Notes: generated by a model not told the origin, from the sequence alone. A stretch of DNA of 64,000 nt from Anopheles merus (GCF_017562075.2 NW_024427589.1:383001-447000); one strand, 5' to 3'. Shown: positions 10,152-21,058, numbered from the stretch's first letter. A program made the numbers and translations.

Positions 10152-10360
10152 TGCTACACCGGTAACGAGCGGACGACGGCGACATGCACAAGATGCGACA
10201 CGCGGACCAACCGTGGGAGCGGACCAATGCAGCCGGCAACCAGTGGCCTAGTTAGAACGTTAGTTTGTTAGGTTTAGGCAGTTGAAGTCGAGAATCAGCC
10301 AGATTTAGTTCATAGTTTAGCTTTAGTCAGGAGTAATCCTGTTTGTGTAAAATAAAAAAT
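10078..10360 (+). repeat. Gypsy 3' LTR (approximate end)
   Basis: A purine tract (AAGAAGGGAGG, 10,067-10,077) precedes AGTTAG at 10,078, matching the AGTTA-type LTR start of errantiviruses. The env frame runs 74 bp into it, also typical. An AATAAA lies near 10,351. The other LTR is absent, so the right end is estimated from where LINE coding resumes. Confidence 0.6.
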
Positions 10361-11444
10361 CTTTTTTTATGGCCAATCGGTCTAGATAAAGATTAACTAT
10401 ACCAAAACGCCTTAAGGTAGAAAGCAACAATGATCTAGATATTGTTTTAAATACCCGTTTTAGATCCAAGAAAACAGCAACTATCGATTCCCTCCGATCC
10501 ATCAACACCCTCCACCTCGCCAGTACAAGATTCAGAGCAGTCTCACAAGAGTGTCCTTGCCGATATCCTGATTGCTCTCTGATCAACAGCTCGCTTCCAT
10601 TCAGAAACTGAACCAATTGCTCCTTAACTACTGTCTCCAGCACCTTTTCGAGCACATGCAACATGTTAATAGGACGAAAATCCTCCGCATTGGCAGCTCC
10701 GTTCACCTTAGGAATAGGTGTTATCAATGATTCCTTCCAAGTTTTTGGGAAAATTCCACTGTCTAGGGATTCATTTATCACCATCAAAAGGTCATCTCCT
10801 ATCACATGAAAGCAATCGTGTATGGTTGTTGAACTCACATTCCCTATACCTGTGGTTTTTCTCAGGTTGAAACAAATAATCTTTAGCTGACTAAGAGTTA
10901 TTTTTTGGAATCTGAAATGGTTTCGTGGAGTTTCTCTATGCGACAAATAATAAGGCTCATTAACATCATCAATGTTTTGATTTATATCCAAAACACTGTT
11001 GACCAAAAACGAGTTAAACTTGTTACAGATGATGGAGTCTTCAGATTCGATCAAACCCGCAAATTTAACAATAGAAATATGTGCTTCATCTGGCCTTAAC
11101 ATGCTTTTTAGCACTTTCCACAATTCTCTGCTATCTCCCTTGTGCTTATTTATCTCACTGCTATAGTAATTTTTGCGTGAGTTTTTAAGATTTCTAATGT
11201 ATAAATTTCTGAGTGCAGTATACTCAGTCCAATCATAATCTGTGTTAGTTCTAATAAATTGTTTGTACGCTTTGTCTCTTTTCCGTTTAATACGTGCAAG
11301 ATCCAAAGTATACCACCTACTAGTTTCTCTTGAAACAATTGTCTTTTCTTCCACCAAGGTGTTCATTGCATTTTTCAACGTGTTCCATAACAAGTCAGCT
11401 GCTTCATCCAAGTTGGATCCGACATACTGTAAACCTTGTGACAC
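10323..11444 (-). pseudogene. CR1-like ORF2: reverse transcriptase N-terminal half
   Basis: The 373-residue frame holds the endonuclease-RT linker and RT blocks through F-R-P-I-N-M-L, G-Y-R-Q-G-H-S-C and V-A-V-F-L-D-L-K-R-V-F, which carries the first catalytic Asp. The YADD box is missing because coding changes into LTR sequence around residue 358; the last codons are read through the Gypsy LTR. The matching right-arm copy starts at 63,624 and leaves the window. Confidence 0.8.
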
Positions 11445-11487
11445 ATTGTAGCAAAGAGCAAGTTTCGAGTACGCTCATCGTTTATGG

Positions 11488-12100
11488 TCAAAACAACGAT
11501 ATTTTCAATAGCGAATCAGTAGTGACTTTGATTGAGTCAATACTACTGTAAATCTGATCAATCAATGTCCTGCTCTGCCTAGCAATTCGTGTGAATTCGT
11601 TGACTTTTTGGATCATATTTACTGAATCCATTAAGCTTTTCAGCTTCGCAGATTTTTCAACATTCACCCAGTCAATATTGAAAACACCGACGACAATGTT
11701 CATTTTGCTAAAATCCAAAAACCTTTCTAACCACTATTCCAGAATGTCTACGAACCTTGAATCACTTGCACTTGGTGAGTGATACAATATGCTATAATTT
11801 CCTGCCCTCATATTGCCGTCAATTGCCTTCTAATGACTCGTTTAAAATCACTTTAAGGACAATATCACTTCTGGCATAAGCTGCAACACCTCCTGTGTGA
11901 CGTGAATGTGATAAACACGACACTACCCTATAACCTATTATATAATATTGCTCAAATGCTTCCTCCTCGGTCACGTGAGTTTCCGAGATCAAGACCAACA
12001 AAGGTTGAACTTTTTCTACTGTCTCACGAAACATAGCATAGTTAGATGAAAGACCGGCAACATTGAAATATAAAATCTCTCTGAACCGGCCTAATTCCAC
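11488..12100 (-). pseudogene. CR1-like ORF2: endonuclease fragments
   Basis: Two frames cover an APE endonuclease: 12,100-11,819 has the N-x-A-G-L-S start and S-E-T-H with the catalytic Glu, and 11,718-11,488 has V-F-N-I-D-W. In functional enzymes the latter reads G-D-F-N, so the catalytic Asp is replaced by Val in both arms. Stops and a frame change separate the pieces. Confidence 0.75.
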
Positions 12101-12237
12101 CCCTCCCTGCTATTGAGAAAGTTGCATTCGTCTCTCTACCTGTTTTTTAAACGGCGCGCAATCATAGCTATTGGCCGCATGTTGTACCTGTAGTTTCTGG
12201 TTCCTAGATGTGTTAGCCAAAACACAATTCACACACT

Positions 12238-13636
12238 TTAGGATGGACGAGGTGCAATCCGACGTTCAGTGCTCGCCACTGCAGTTTGAGCAAGCTTCCT
12301 TATTTTGGCATTCAGTGCTCTTATGGTTAAACTGACCACATTTAAAACAACGCATAACATGTATGCTCCTAGAAATTTTACAACTATCAAATCCAATATT
12401 GATTTTATCGATTTTTTCCAAACATTTGTCAGTCTCATTGTCGATTTCCAATACCGCGTTGTGTTTCTGGTACTTTTAGATCTTACTCTCAAACATTCCA
12501 ATTACTTTTACCTGTTTCCAGGGAATTAACTCATTTTGAGATTTCAAAAGATCTACTAAGTCGGACTCAGAATATTTTTCACTCATTCCAATAATTTTTA
12601 CTCGTGCCATTGGCAAGGAAGTCAAATACCCGTCTTCTAAAATGCCTTCTACTTCATTTCTAATATTATCTAAATTCGCAGAACATTGAACATAAACTTG
12701 ACTGTCCCTGCCATTACGGAATTCCAATATTTACTGTCGTCTCGGATCCATTTTCACGCGTATATCAGCTCTTGTCGTATCACAAGACTGAACCACCTTA
12801 GGAACAATAACCAGTGTTTTATTCTTATTTTTGTTTTTATTTTTTTCCATGGACTCCTTCATATCGTCATTTTTCCTAATTTTGGGAGTAACTTTATTGT
12901 TTCCCTCGTCAAATCTATTAATAATAGTTTGAACATTACTGTCCCCACTCTTTGTCCTCTTCCTTTTTAGTGACCGTCGCCCATGATTCTAAATTTACTT
13001 CTTGCACTGTTTCGCTGGTTTTCATAGTGTCAGAAGTTGCACGCAAGGCCACCTTATACATTTTTGAGGCTTCTATAGCACTTAACGTTTCACGCAATGT
13101 TGTCTCCAACTTACGCTCCACTTGCGCGCAAAGCTCAGTTTTGAGAATCTCGATTTCTCTCTCTAAAGTGTTATGTTCTTTCAAATATATTAAATAAACA
13201 CGATGTGTTTGGTTGGAGCTTGGACGCTAAAATCCTTTTATTCGAAATGGACAGCATGTCAAGACGAATCGCTATCGCTTAAACCGTGCACAATGGTTTC
13301 AGATCATGGCAATATTGGTCATAATGCCATAACAAAAGCGTTAGCTATCCACACACTCACATTGACCTCTAAATCCCTCAATGTTTGTGCAAGCAAATCA
13401 TTCGATTTAGCTGCATCAATCTCCATATCAACCAAGCCCGCTTTTTGATCCAAACAGATGTCACAAATATATACAACATTGTGGTTCTCACTTAAAAGTT
13501 TAACCGCGGGCTTATTGAGTGTGGGTGTAATACACCGACGGGGAAAACTAAACCCACAACTCCCGGCACAAACGATCGGGTCATCGCCGTTTACGATCAC
13601 GGCGGAGCATTTTAAACACTCCATGCCGTAAAACAA
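12238..13636 (-). pseudogene. CR1-like ORF1: PHD-like finger, coiled coil, CCHC
   Basis: Frames 13,636-13,319 (C-x2-C, C-x3-C and C-x2-C, PHD/RING-like), 13,184-12,936 (heptad-like, coiled coil), 12,727-12,476 (RNA-binding-like) and 12,451-12,266 (C-F-K-C-G-Q-F-N-H plus C-S-N-C) together form a nucleic-acid-binding ORF1 that packages LINE RNA. The residue after F-S-F is Pro here, while the right arm keeps His (F-H-R-R-C), probably the ancestral zinc ligand. Frames are split by stops and indels. Confidence 0.75.
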
Positions 13637-13698
13637 ATCACGGGTGAAACTATTATCAACTATTTATACTTACATTGATATCTACGCAGGCGTCTTAA

Positions 13699-14322
13699 CC
13701 TTCATTTCTATAACCACCTACCCGGGTATGTTTAGCTTATTCTTTTTATGATAACTTTTTATTGGATTATCGAATCGATCCAAAAAAATTAGAATGCCTA
13801 GAGAAACATGTTTTAAAAAAGTGGTAAAAAATTCAGAATTTTTTATTTTTTTAAATGTGCTTTGAAAAATAAAATCAACTTTTACCCCTTACTTCTATAA
13901 CCACCTACCCGGGTAGGTAATAAATACAATAAAGGATTTTGGTTTCGATTAGTCGCTAATTTAGTAATGATAGGTATAGCAATGCATGTAGTTATATTTA
14001 TAAAATCTATTCCAAAAGTTTTCTAGCCTTTAATATTCTTCTAAAGCCACATAGATTGAAATGATTGCCCCGACAGTCGGGAAAACATGGCAGTGTATTA
14101 GTGTCAGTTCATCCAATTGCTATGCAATCAATTTATGTAACTAAAAGCCATACTTCATAAATTTATAACATAAAAAGAAGTATTGTTATTGTAGCTGCAT
14201 AGAATAAGTAAAATACGACATTTTTTTAACAATAAAAATACGAATTCCCTTCTAAAATGTATTACCTACCCGGGTAGGTGGTCATAAAGATGAGGGTGTA
14301 TTTTTGGTCATAGAAACGAAGG
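13699..14322. mobile_element. piggyBac-like MITE with repeated ACCTACCCGGGTAGGT palindromes (left arm)
   Basis: The element is bounded by TTAA on both sides (13,695-13,698 and 14,323-14,326), the signature target duplication of piggyBac. Termini are inverted: CCTTCATTTCTATAACCAC at the left and CCTTCGTTTCTATGACCAA on the reverse strand at the right (16 of 19 match). A near copy of the left terminus recurs inside at about 13,887-13,918. The 16-bp perfect palindrome is at 13,903-13,918 and 14,264-14,279, with a partial one at 13,717-13,728. There is no transposase frame, so it is non-autonomous. Confidence 0.8.
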
Positions 14323-14634
14323 TTAAAGCAAAAAAAACACACACACTCTTCGGTGTCACACACACAACACAAGCTACGGTACTAAGTTGGTCGGACACAA
14401 ACACAAACATATATCTACAGCGGGAAGGATCGATCGTTGTCTCAACGTACAACGCTGTTGACCGCACAATCCACCCGTAATTTGGCACAATAAATAACGT
14501 ACACAATATCAACAGTGACACCGAAAGAGTTTACAAACATTTAACAGCACTTGTGATTTTTTTTGAGCGCCCAGCTCTTTATTTCACACGTTTTACAGGA
14601 AAACACAAAGAGCTAAACAGTAACACAACTACAC
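14323..14634. other. CR1-like 5' leader and junction to I-like LINE
   Basis: This is non-coding and CA-rich (14,337-14,368). On the minus strand it contains AATAAA (near 14,583) followed by a short A-run, resembling a polyadenylated 3' end at the module junction near 14,571. No gene is seen. Confidence 0.4.
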
Positions 14635-16088
14635 TTGTCACCAGTCACCTGCACAGATGGTTATAATAAACTGGTAAGGACAATAAAACGAATTTGTAAT
14701 TATCGCAATAAATTATATCCTAACAAAACAATACAAATCTACAGAAGTTTTATTAGAAGCAACTTAGAAATAGGAACAGCATCAATAAGAAATGCAAACA
14801 AAGAACTATTGAAACAGTTAGATACAATACAAAATCAATCTCTAATAATACTTACAAGATGTACCAAAACAACTCCTATACCCTCACTAATGGCCATAGC
14901 GGCAGAAATTCCTTTAGGCATAAGAGCAAAATACCTCGCGAGCAATGAGCAAGCAAAAGAGATTGCACATTCAAAAATTCACAGAAATCTACTATGTGAC
15001 ACAAAACAAAATCACAACACAAGAAACAACAATAACAAGTACAAAACATATTACGAAAAAATATATGACGAAAACAAAAACATCATAAACAAAATGGATA
15101 AGATAGTAATAAATGATAACACTAAAAGCGTATCGATAACTTCCAAAGCTCTGGATAATATAACGAAAAATCAACGTACAAACAAACAAATCCTCAAAAG
15201 ACATTACCAACAAGAAATAGAGTTTTTTTTAGAAAAACAAACACCATTATTTTCACGGATGGAAGCAGAATAGATGACGGTTGTGGTATAGGTATATACA
15301 TCAAACCACACAACAACAAAAATATGTACTGGTGTCACAAATATAAATTAAAAAACAACACACCCATTACATCAGTAGGACTGACTGCAATAGATAAGGC
15401 AATACAAATAGCAGTAGAAAACAACATACTAAACCCTATGATATATACGGATAGTAAAGCGGCTTACAGCATCATCAAAAGGGAACAATACAACAACAAC
15501 ATAGAGGAAAGTACATACCATATTATTAAAAACAGTTTAAAAATAAATGCACAAATCAGATGGTTACCGGGACACATCGATATCGAAGGTAATGAAAAGG
15601 CTGATAATTTATCAAAAAAGGGAGTGACGGTAGACAACATTCTGGAAAACAAATTAAGAAAAAGTGATATTAAACTTATGCTTCAACAAAGAATGATATT
15701 TGAAACGCAGGAATAGTACACAATGGAAATCCAACATAAAGGGAAAAAATTCGCAGAACACCAGAAAGAGTTTAAAAGAGATAACTGGCATAAAACGATA
15801 AATATCAATGCAAACGAAATAAAGACTATGAACCGGATGCTAACAGGACATGACTACTCCAAATACGGGCTAAAAATACTAATAATTGAAGAAAATGACA
15901 TATGCGATGTTTGCCAAGTACAAGAAACGGGCAAACACCAATTATTTCACTGTATAAAATACAACAATGAAAGACAGAAATACCCCAACATCCGAGAAGA
16001 TATATTAAGCAAACACTGGAAATATAATGACCTTAAAATAATAAAGGAAATATTTAGATTCATACTAGACACAAAAATCACCATATAA
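14635..16088 (+). pseudogene. I-like LINE ORF2 C-terminal part with RNase H (left arm)
   Basis: Frame 14,635-15,273 is the post-RT thumb and linker. Across a frame change at about 15,255 comes an RNase H domain: T-D-G-S, then I-Y-T-D-S-K-A-A-Y and P-G-H-I-D-I-E-G-N-E-K-A-D (to 15,716). A C-terminal zinc motif C-D-V-C near 15,904 with H and C following ends at 16,088. RNase H plus a C-terminal zinc finger is the I-clade layout. The right-arm copy has Ile for Ser in D-S-K-A-A. The 3' end is AT-rich. Confidence 0.85.
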
Positions 16089-16344
16089 AAAAAATAATGA
16101 AAATTAAATTTAAAAAATAGCAAGTTTGAACAGCGCACAAAAACATAGCCACCATGATCATATGAACTCTGAAAGACAAATCATAAACACAACATAGAAA
16201 TTTCAAAACTATCAGCAAAAAACAACACAAAAACAACGGTATCAACTTTGGATAGGTATATGACTCAGGAAGTCGAAAACCTAAGAGCGGTATGTCTTTG
16301 AATGTGCAGTTCGGATTCGAAACTCGACCAGAAAACACGTCAGT
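16089..16344 (+). other. I-like LINE 3' UTR and 5' leader of next copy
   Basis: This is AT-rich non-coding sequence. A TATGACTC...AGTCGAA block at about 16,259 recurs in altered form at about 17,164, suggesting repeated 5' ends of the same LINE family. The join puts an ORF2 end directly upstream of an ORF1 start. Confidence 0.45.
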
Positions 16345-16970
16345 GTGGATTGTTTAAAACACGCCGTCTTTGAAATGGCGATCAGTGATTGTGCTACCTT
16401 TAGGGTAGAATTTTTCCATATAAAAGAAAACCAAATAGAGGTGAAATCTTGAGGTTCCTTACTGAACAATTGAAATTAAATCCAGAGAAACTGGAGAAGG
16501 TTCAAATATTACATACGGCGAGTATAGCCGTAATACAAATGAAAAAAGCTGAAGACGCACGTGAATTTGTGGAAATGTTTGATTCAAAATTAAGCATGAC
16601 ACGCGAGGGAGTGATATACAATATCCCCCTTCAAATGGATAACAACACCAAAGTTGTAAAAAATTTAGTACGGCAAAATACAGGATATCAGAGACCTGTT
16701 TTGGGAGAACCCATCGCCTTTCGCAGGCATTAAGGATGGCAATCGAGCAGCCACCATGATAATCGATGCACCCATCCCACCTTTTATCTCCATCAAAGGA
16801 GAAAGAGTGAAGATCACACATCCAGAACAGTTAGCCACAAGCGCTGTGGGTGACACAACTGATACGGAAAATACAGAATATACGGAGACCAAAACCAAAA
16901 ATGTAAGAAAAGTGGAACACAAAAAAAAAATCCTATTAAGGATACAATCCAGAAAAAGATACTCAAATTA
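16345..16970 (+). pseudogene. I-like LINE ORF1, collapsed copy (left arm)
   Basis: This is the homologue of right-arm 52,794-51,620 but shorter by 673 bp. A one-base loss in an A-run near 16,422 breaks the frame relative to the right arm. The rest reads as 16,449-16,733 (R-E-G-V-I-Y-N-I-P-L near the join) and 16,756-16,971. ORF1 of I-like elements binds LINE RNA; here the zinc knuckle is lost with the deleted segment. Confidence 0.75.
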
Positions 16971-17411
16971 GTACCCAACATGATTTGTTTTCCCCATCTA
17001 AATGGCATGCACAAAAATCAACCGATTCAAACAAAACATAAAAAAAACTAAAACGAAGTAACAAATACCATGATATAAACACATATATACAGGCTGATGT
17101 CTACTGTCATCAGAATTATCATATACCAACAACAAAAAATAGAAACATCCTACTTACCAGACATATGACTCTAGACAGTCGAAGTCTTTTCAGAGAGAGT
17201 AAGCCTCTGAATATGCTGTTTCAAACAAATGTTTGAACAACATAGGAGGATACATCCCCTCTCGCAAGTAGAAGAAGAAGAGGAAGAAGAAGTCTTTGAA
17301 TGTGGCTTTATAAAGTATAGGTTTTATAAAACATAGACTATATTCTGCTCCACAAAAGAAGAAGATTTCTATGTCCTTGCTACCGGTGGCCGGATTTGCT
17401 GTCATGATGTA
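16971..17411. other. Non-coding stretch with (AAG)n tract
   Basis: AT-rich sequence, a LINE-leader-like block at about 17,163, and an AAG/AGG-rich tract at 17,268-17,292 that could be an old RTE or SINE tail. No gene is recognised. Confidence 0.4.
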
Positions 17412-17644
17412 GCCAGCGCGGGACTACGTAATCGCCTTCCTCAATACGATGGCAACCAACAAGCGTATGGTGCGCACCACGCCTACCGAGACGATGGTTG
17501 TCATGACGCTGATCACGCTGCAGTGTTTGCGCCTGGTTCGTGCAGGTGTTCTCGAGCAAGCTGAAAATCACCCACCAGTGGTACGTGGAAAACTTTCACA
17601 ACTATCCGAAGCAAAGGAAAGCACTCGTCCCGTTTGTTCTGTGA
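17412..17644 (+). pseudogene. Polyprenol reductase (SRD5A3)-like C-terminal fragment, left arm
   Basis: Two adjoining frames look like host protein rather than transposon. The first (about 17,412-17,530) reads A-T-N-K-R-M-V-R-T-T-P-T-E-T. The second (about 17,535-17,644) reads W-F-V-Q-V-F-S-S, then T-H-Q-W-Y-V-E-N-F and N-Y-P-K-Q-R-K-A-L-V-P-F and stops two residues later. The H-x-W/F-Y...YPKxRKA...PF ending at the stop codon is how steroid 5-alpha-reductase family polyprenol reductases end, enzymes of dolichol synthesis in the ER. The frame change and lack of the remaining protein indicate a broken captured fragment. Assignment is from memory of the family. Confidence 0.5.
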
Positions 17645-18790
17645 GATCGACGGTGAGGGTGCGAATAATATCATTCCGGTTGTTGGGCTTTTTTTTAGGA
17701 TCGAAAAAATGGTAAGGTTGGTGTGTCCGGCTTTTTTTTAGGTTGCAGGTTCCCGGTTGATGGGATTCAGCTGGTTTTACTGGATCGTCTGTGAATGCTT
17801 TGTTCGATATATTCGCTACGCGCACGATCAAACTGTGTAACGATGCCGAGTGTGTCCGGCCATCGCGAATAGAAGCATAGCGGAAGTTAAATTGCATCGT
17901 CTATTGTGGTGCGATGCGTTGTATGTTCCGGGTGTGCGATTGAGTTTCATGTTTGTTTCTTTCTTGTTCACAGGCACTTTTTCATCAACAACTGGCATAG
18001 CTATCGGCGCACGGTCGGTGGCCCTATAGCGAAGGGAAGGGTGCGTTCCAATCGGCTTGCAGGACACAGATCGGATTGGTTAGGACAGCGATCGGCATAG
18101 TACGGCTCACGACCCGCATGTGGCTATTTCATACATGTTCTCTTTTGGTTTATCTAGTTGCCTCTTCAAATGCAAATCTACGAACATGTTTATAAGATTT
18201 GGCTCTTTCGGTCGCAACGTTTGCCGAGTCGCTGGGGATATTAAATTGTAAGGAATGAATATGCTGTCCGCAGGAACCAGATGATGAGATCACCAAGGAG
18301 TTAATGCGTAGCTTATCAGGAGGAGGCGAGAATGGTTTGCTGTTTTAGCACACCTCCCATGTATCATCCATACCACACCAAATCATTATGGCGCAGCCGT
18401 GAACATGTACAACGTCATCCTGCTTGGGTTGGATGGTGACGGTCTCCCGCTCGGTATATCTTGATGGCAGTATAACGCAAGGCAAGTATACATATAGCAA
18501 TTAGTTTTAGTTTAGCAAGTACATATAGCAAGTAGTTTGCTAAAGAAAGAAAAATAAAGAATGCTAATATCTTTGTCTCTTTTTTAAATTTTCAGATTCA
18601 AATGAACAATATCCAAGGTAGACTAAACATACATTGGACCTTGTTTGGAAATGGTCTAGTAAAAGTATTTGTTAGTGGTGCGAGCATATTATTATGTGCA
18701 CCTATTTTATTTTTCCTATCTTGTAACCGATCGAATCACCCGAACCCAGTAGAATAAAAAATATGATTATATTACATATCCCAAATGTGG
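17645..18790. other. Unassigned arm sequence, possible host exon near its 3' end
   Basis: No transposon motif is recognised. Splice-like signals occur (ATGGTAAGG near 17,709; a T-run plus AG near 17,742). At 18,266-18,275 CTGTCCGCAG precedes an open stretch (about 18,276-18,348) encoding E-P-D-D-E-I-T-K-E-L and ending G-E-N-G-L-L-F stop, which could be a last exon. With the preceding fragment this suggests captured host DNA. The same sequence is in the right arm. Confidence 0.35.
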
Positions 18791-19509
18791 GTTACTTACT
18801 TACTTATCCGGCGTTACAACCGCTTTGCGGTCTTAGCCTGCCTCAGGAGTGTCCGAAACCGCTCACGGTCTCGCGCCTTCGTCTGCCAGTCCGTTATCCC
18901 GGCCTTAATGGCGGACGCCTCCACGCCATCTTGCCACCTCAATTTGGGCCTACCACACCTCCTCTGTCCTTGTGGACGGCCTAAAAAGACTTTACGGGCT
19001 GGGTTGTCCGTTTCCATGCGTATAACATGGCCAGCCCACCGGAGCCTGGCGAGCTTTATACGCTGTACGACAGTGAGGTCGCCGTACATCTCGTATAGCT
19101 CGTCATTATAGCGGCTCCTCCATTGTCCTTCCACACATACGGGGCCAAGTATCCTTCTGAGCATCTTCCTCTCGAACGCGGCTAAGAGGGTTTCGTCAGA
19201 TTTGGACAGTGTCCATGTCTCAGAGGCGTATGTGAGTACTGGTACTATATAGGTACTATATAGTCCCAGCTTCGTCCGTCGCGACAGGTTCTTTGAGGTG
19301 AACTGCTTTTTCAGGCTGTAGAATGACCGGTTGGCAGCCAGCATCCTTGCGCGCAACTCAGCTTCCATGCTATTGTCGTTGCTGACCTTTGATCCCAGAT
19401 AGGTGAATTGTGGGACGACTTCAAAAGTGCGCTCACCTATCTGCACGTCACGCCTACGTAGATTCTGATTATTTGTTGGCGGGCCCGCTGATGTTGCCAC
19501 CATCAGTTT
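18791..19509 (-). pseudogene. RTE-like LINE 3' end (left arm)
   Basis: The minus-strand frame covers the RT C-terminal region: V-P-Q-F-T-Y-L-G-S-K, then Y-A-S-E-T-W-T-L, R-W-A-G-H-V and C-G-R-P-K-L-R-W. The frame ends at 18,814 and is followed by a (TAAG)n-like tail at 18,791-18,805. The 5' limit (19,509) is a deletion junction; the right arm keeps 720 bp more. A different RTE subfamily from the complete copy at 4,213. Confidence 0.85.
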
Positions 19510-20417
19510 GCTCGCTAATAGAACAGATAATTTGTTAACTGATTCAAATTTCAATGACAGTTTCCTTTTGCTTGTTGCGTTATTTTAACTATAACGGAAC
19601 CACGGCCGTTAATAATACTCCAAGTGACACGCAAGGCTTACCTCACCGCTTGAATTGACCATTGATCCGCTGAACCAGCGGAGAACATCCGACGATCGCG
19701 ACCAAAAAGAAATACTGTTCTAAAGATTACGCACCTGCGGCAAGTGCTAGGATCGATTGTCTATAACCAATTTTCGTGTCAGCATTTTGTTCGACCCGAG
19801 AACCGCAGCCAACACAACGAGCGTAACAAACAACGGCCTCACATACGCTCTAACACAACGTTTGGTTTTATGATTAGAAAATCTGATGTTAATTATTACT
19901 CAAAGTACGTACTTCCTCACGAGTATACGTAAATTATTTTTTATACCCAGATGGTGTTGCTCAACAAACACATAATTATATGTTTCAATAGTCCATGTGT
20001 ATATAGAGCATAATAAAATCTTACATCTAATTAAACCAAACTAATACTAGTACTAATCCTATGCTAGAGCAAAACAAAAGAAAAAAATAAGGCAATGGTC
20101 ACATTATAAGGCAAAATTCTATTCCGTTTGGTGAGTGTTTTGCTCAGCAATCTCATTCACCAGATGTTTCATGATGTGTGCGTTGAATGACGTGCGTGAG
20201 TTACTGAGTCACTTGCCTGTCACGGGTTAGCATGATACAACATTATTGTTTCGTCTATATGCTTGACTATCGTAGGATGTTGCGCAGTGACTGTGTTTTT
20301 TTTTTTTGCAGTTAGATGAAGGAAAACGAATACCTTAGAACATGAAATAGAATGAAAAACAAACAAAATAACGTTTAAAAAAACATAAGAGATAAAGTAA
20401 AAAGTAAATGAGCATGT
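19510..20417. other. Unassigned arm sequence
   Basis: This 0.9-kb block is conserved with 41,521-42,424. AT-rich, no recognised domain; the 62-residue frame at 19,744-19,932 differs by one residue between arms but looks like chance. On the minus strand a GTGAG|GTAAGC donor-like site lies near 19,637. Confidence 0.4.
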
Positions 20418-21058
20418 GGTTACTTACCGATAGTGAGTGGTGGCATGTGTACTGAAAAACAATTCGCTATCATTTCGCGTGCAATTCCAACAGGTAGCAC
20501 GAACTCATGCGGTAGGGGATACGCAAAAGAGAAAATAAATAAATATTTAAGTTTACAAATTTTGTTACCGTCTTGTACTGGTGATGTGAAATAATTTACC
20601 TCAGGGGCAACCCCGCGATAAGAGACGTTTCCTTTCTTATCGTGAACACTTATCGAAAGGTTGGCGTTGTAGGGCCCTTTTCACGCTGCCACTTAAATCC
20701 GGATCGACGTGTAGTTCGGCGAGCTCGTGCGGCAGTAGGCATGCAAATAGGAAGAAAAATAAAAATCAAAAATATTAATAAACTGCCTACATTGTCTCGT
20801 GCAAACCGATCGCTATGATATATCAATACTTACCGCAGGGGAAAACCCCTCGACTAGTGACGTGTGCTACCGCTTCGGGAAATCGGTCGGATGGTATAGA
20901 TCTTCTACACCAGGTCGGCAAGCTCGTGCGGCAGGAGGCATGCAAATAAAAAGTGTTAGGAAAGGAAGGACATTATGTTATCATCTCGTGCAAGCCGATC
21001 GCTATGATCTAGAATTACTTACCGCAGGGGAAAACCCCCGATAAAAAATCGATGTTTT
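20418..21058 (-). repeat. Tandem block of hairpin plus splice-donor-like units (left arm)
   Basis: This is the reverse complement of 40,880-41,520. Each unit carries, on the minus strand, a G-rich/C-rich hairpin, CTGCG|GTAAGT, the box CATAGCGATCGG, and TTTGCATGCC followed by CCGCACGAGC. Units are about 190-230 bp. The plus-strand 81-residue frame with a repeated D-R-Y-D...L-T-A-G-E-N-P motif is a translation of these repeats. Confidence 0.75.

Larger units (their letters stand above)
1823..10360 (+). mobile_element. Errantivirus-type Ty3/Gypsy element with env, 5' truncated and split by RTE
   Basis: Modules run gag C-terminus, protease, RT, RNase H, integrase, env and 3' LTR, the order of gypsy-like endogenous retroviruses of insects. 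The 5' LTR and most of gag are missing; a LINE lies immediately upstream. The element is interrupted at 4,213-7,492 by an RTE retrotransposon. gag and pol carry deletions, a stop and frameshifts, whereas env is a long open frame. The right boundary near 10,360 is approximate: beyond it lies the left arm of the large inverted repeat, in a CR1-like RT gene, so this element probably inserted into that LINE. Confidence 0.85.
10361..14570 (-). mobile_element. CR1/Q-like LINE (left arm), 3' end cut by Gypsy element
   Basis: A two-ORF LINE on the minus strand runs 5' leader (about 14,570-13,637, holding a MITE), ORF1 with a PHD-like zinc finger, coiled coil and CCHC knuckle (13,636-12,238), then ORF2 endonuclease and RT (12,100-10,361). 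RT coding stops in mid-domain at the Gypsy LTR. A PHD-type ORF1 is known in CR1-group elements, including Q of Anopheles. Multiple frame breaks make it a pseudo-copy. Confidence 0.75.

Noticed and set aside
20799..21044. 81-residue frame with repeated D-R-Y-D...L-T-A-G-E-N-P
   Set aside because: Arises from the tandem DNA repeat; splice-donor-like features are on the other strand and the right-arm version has a different start and length.
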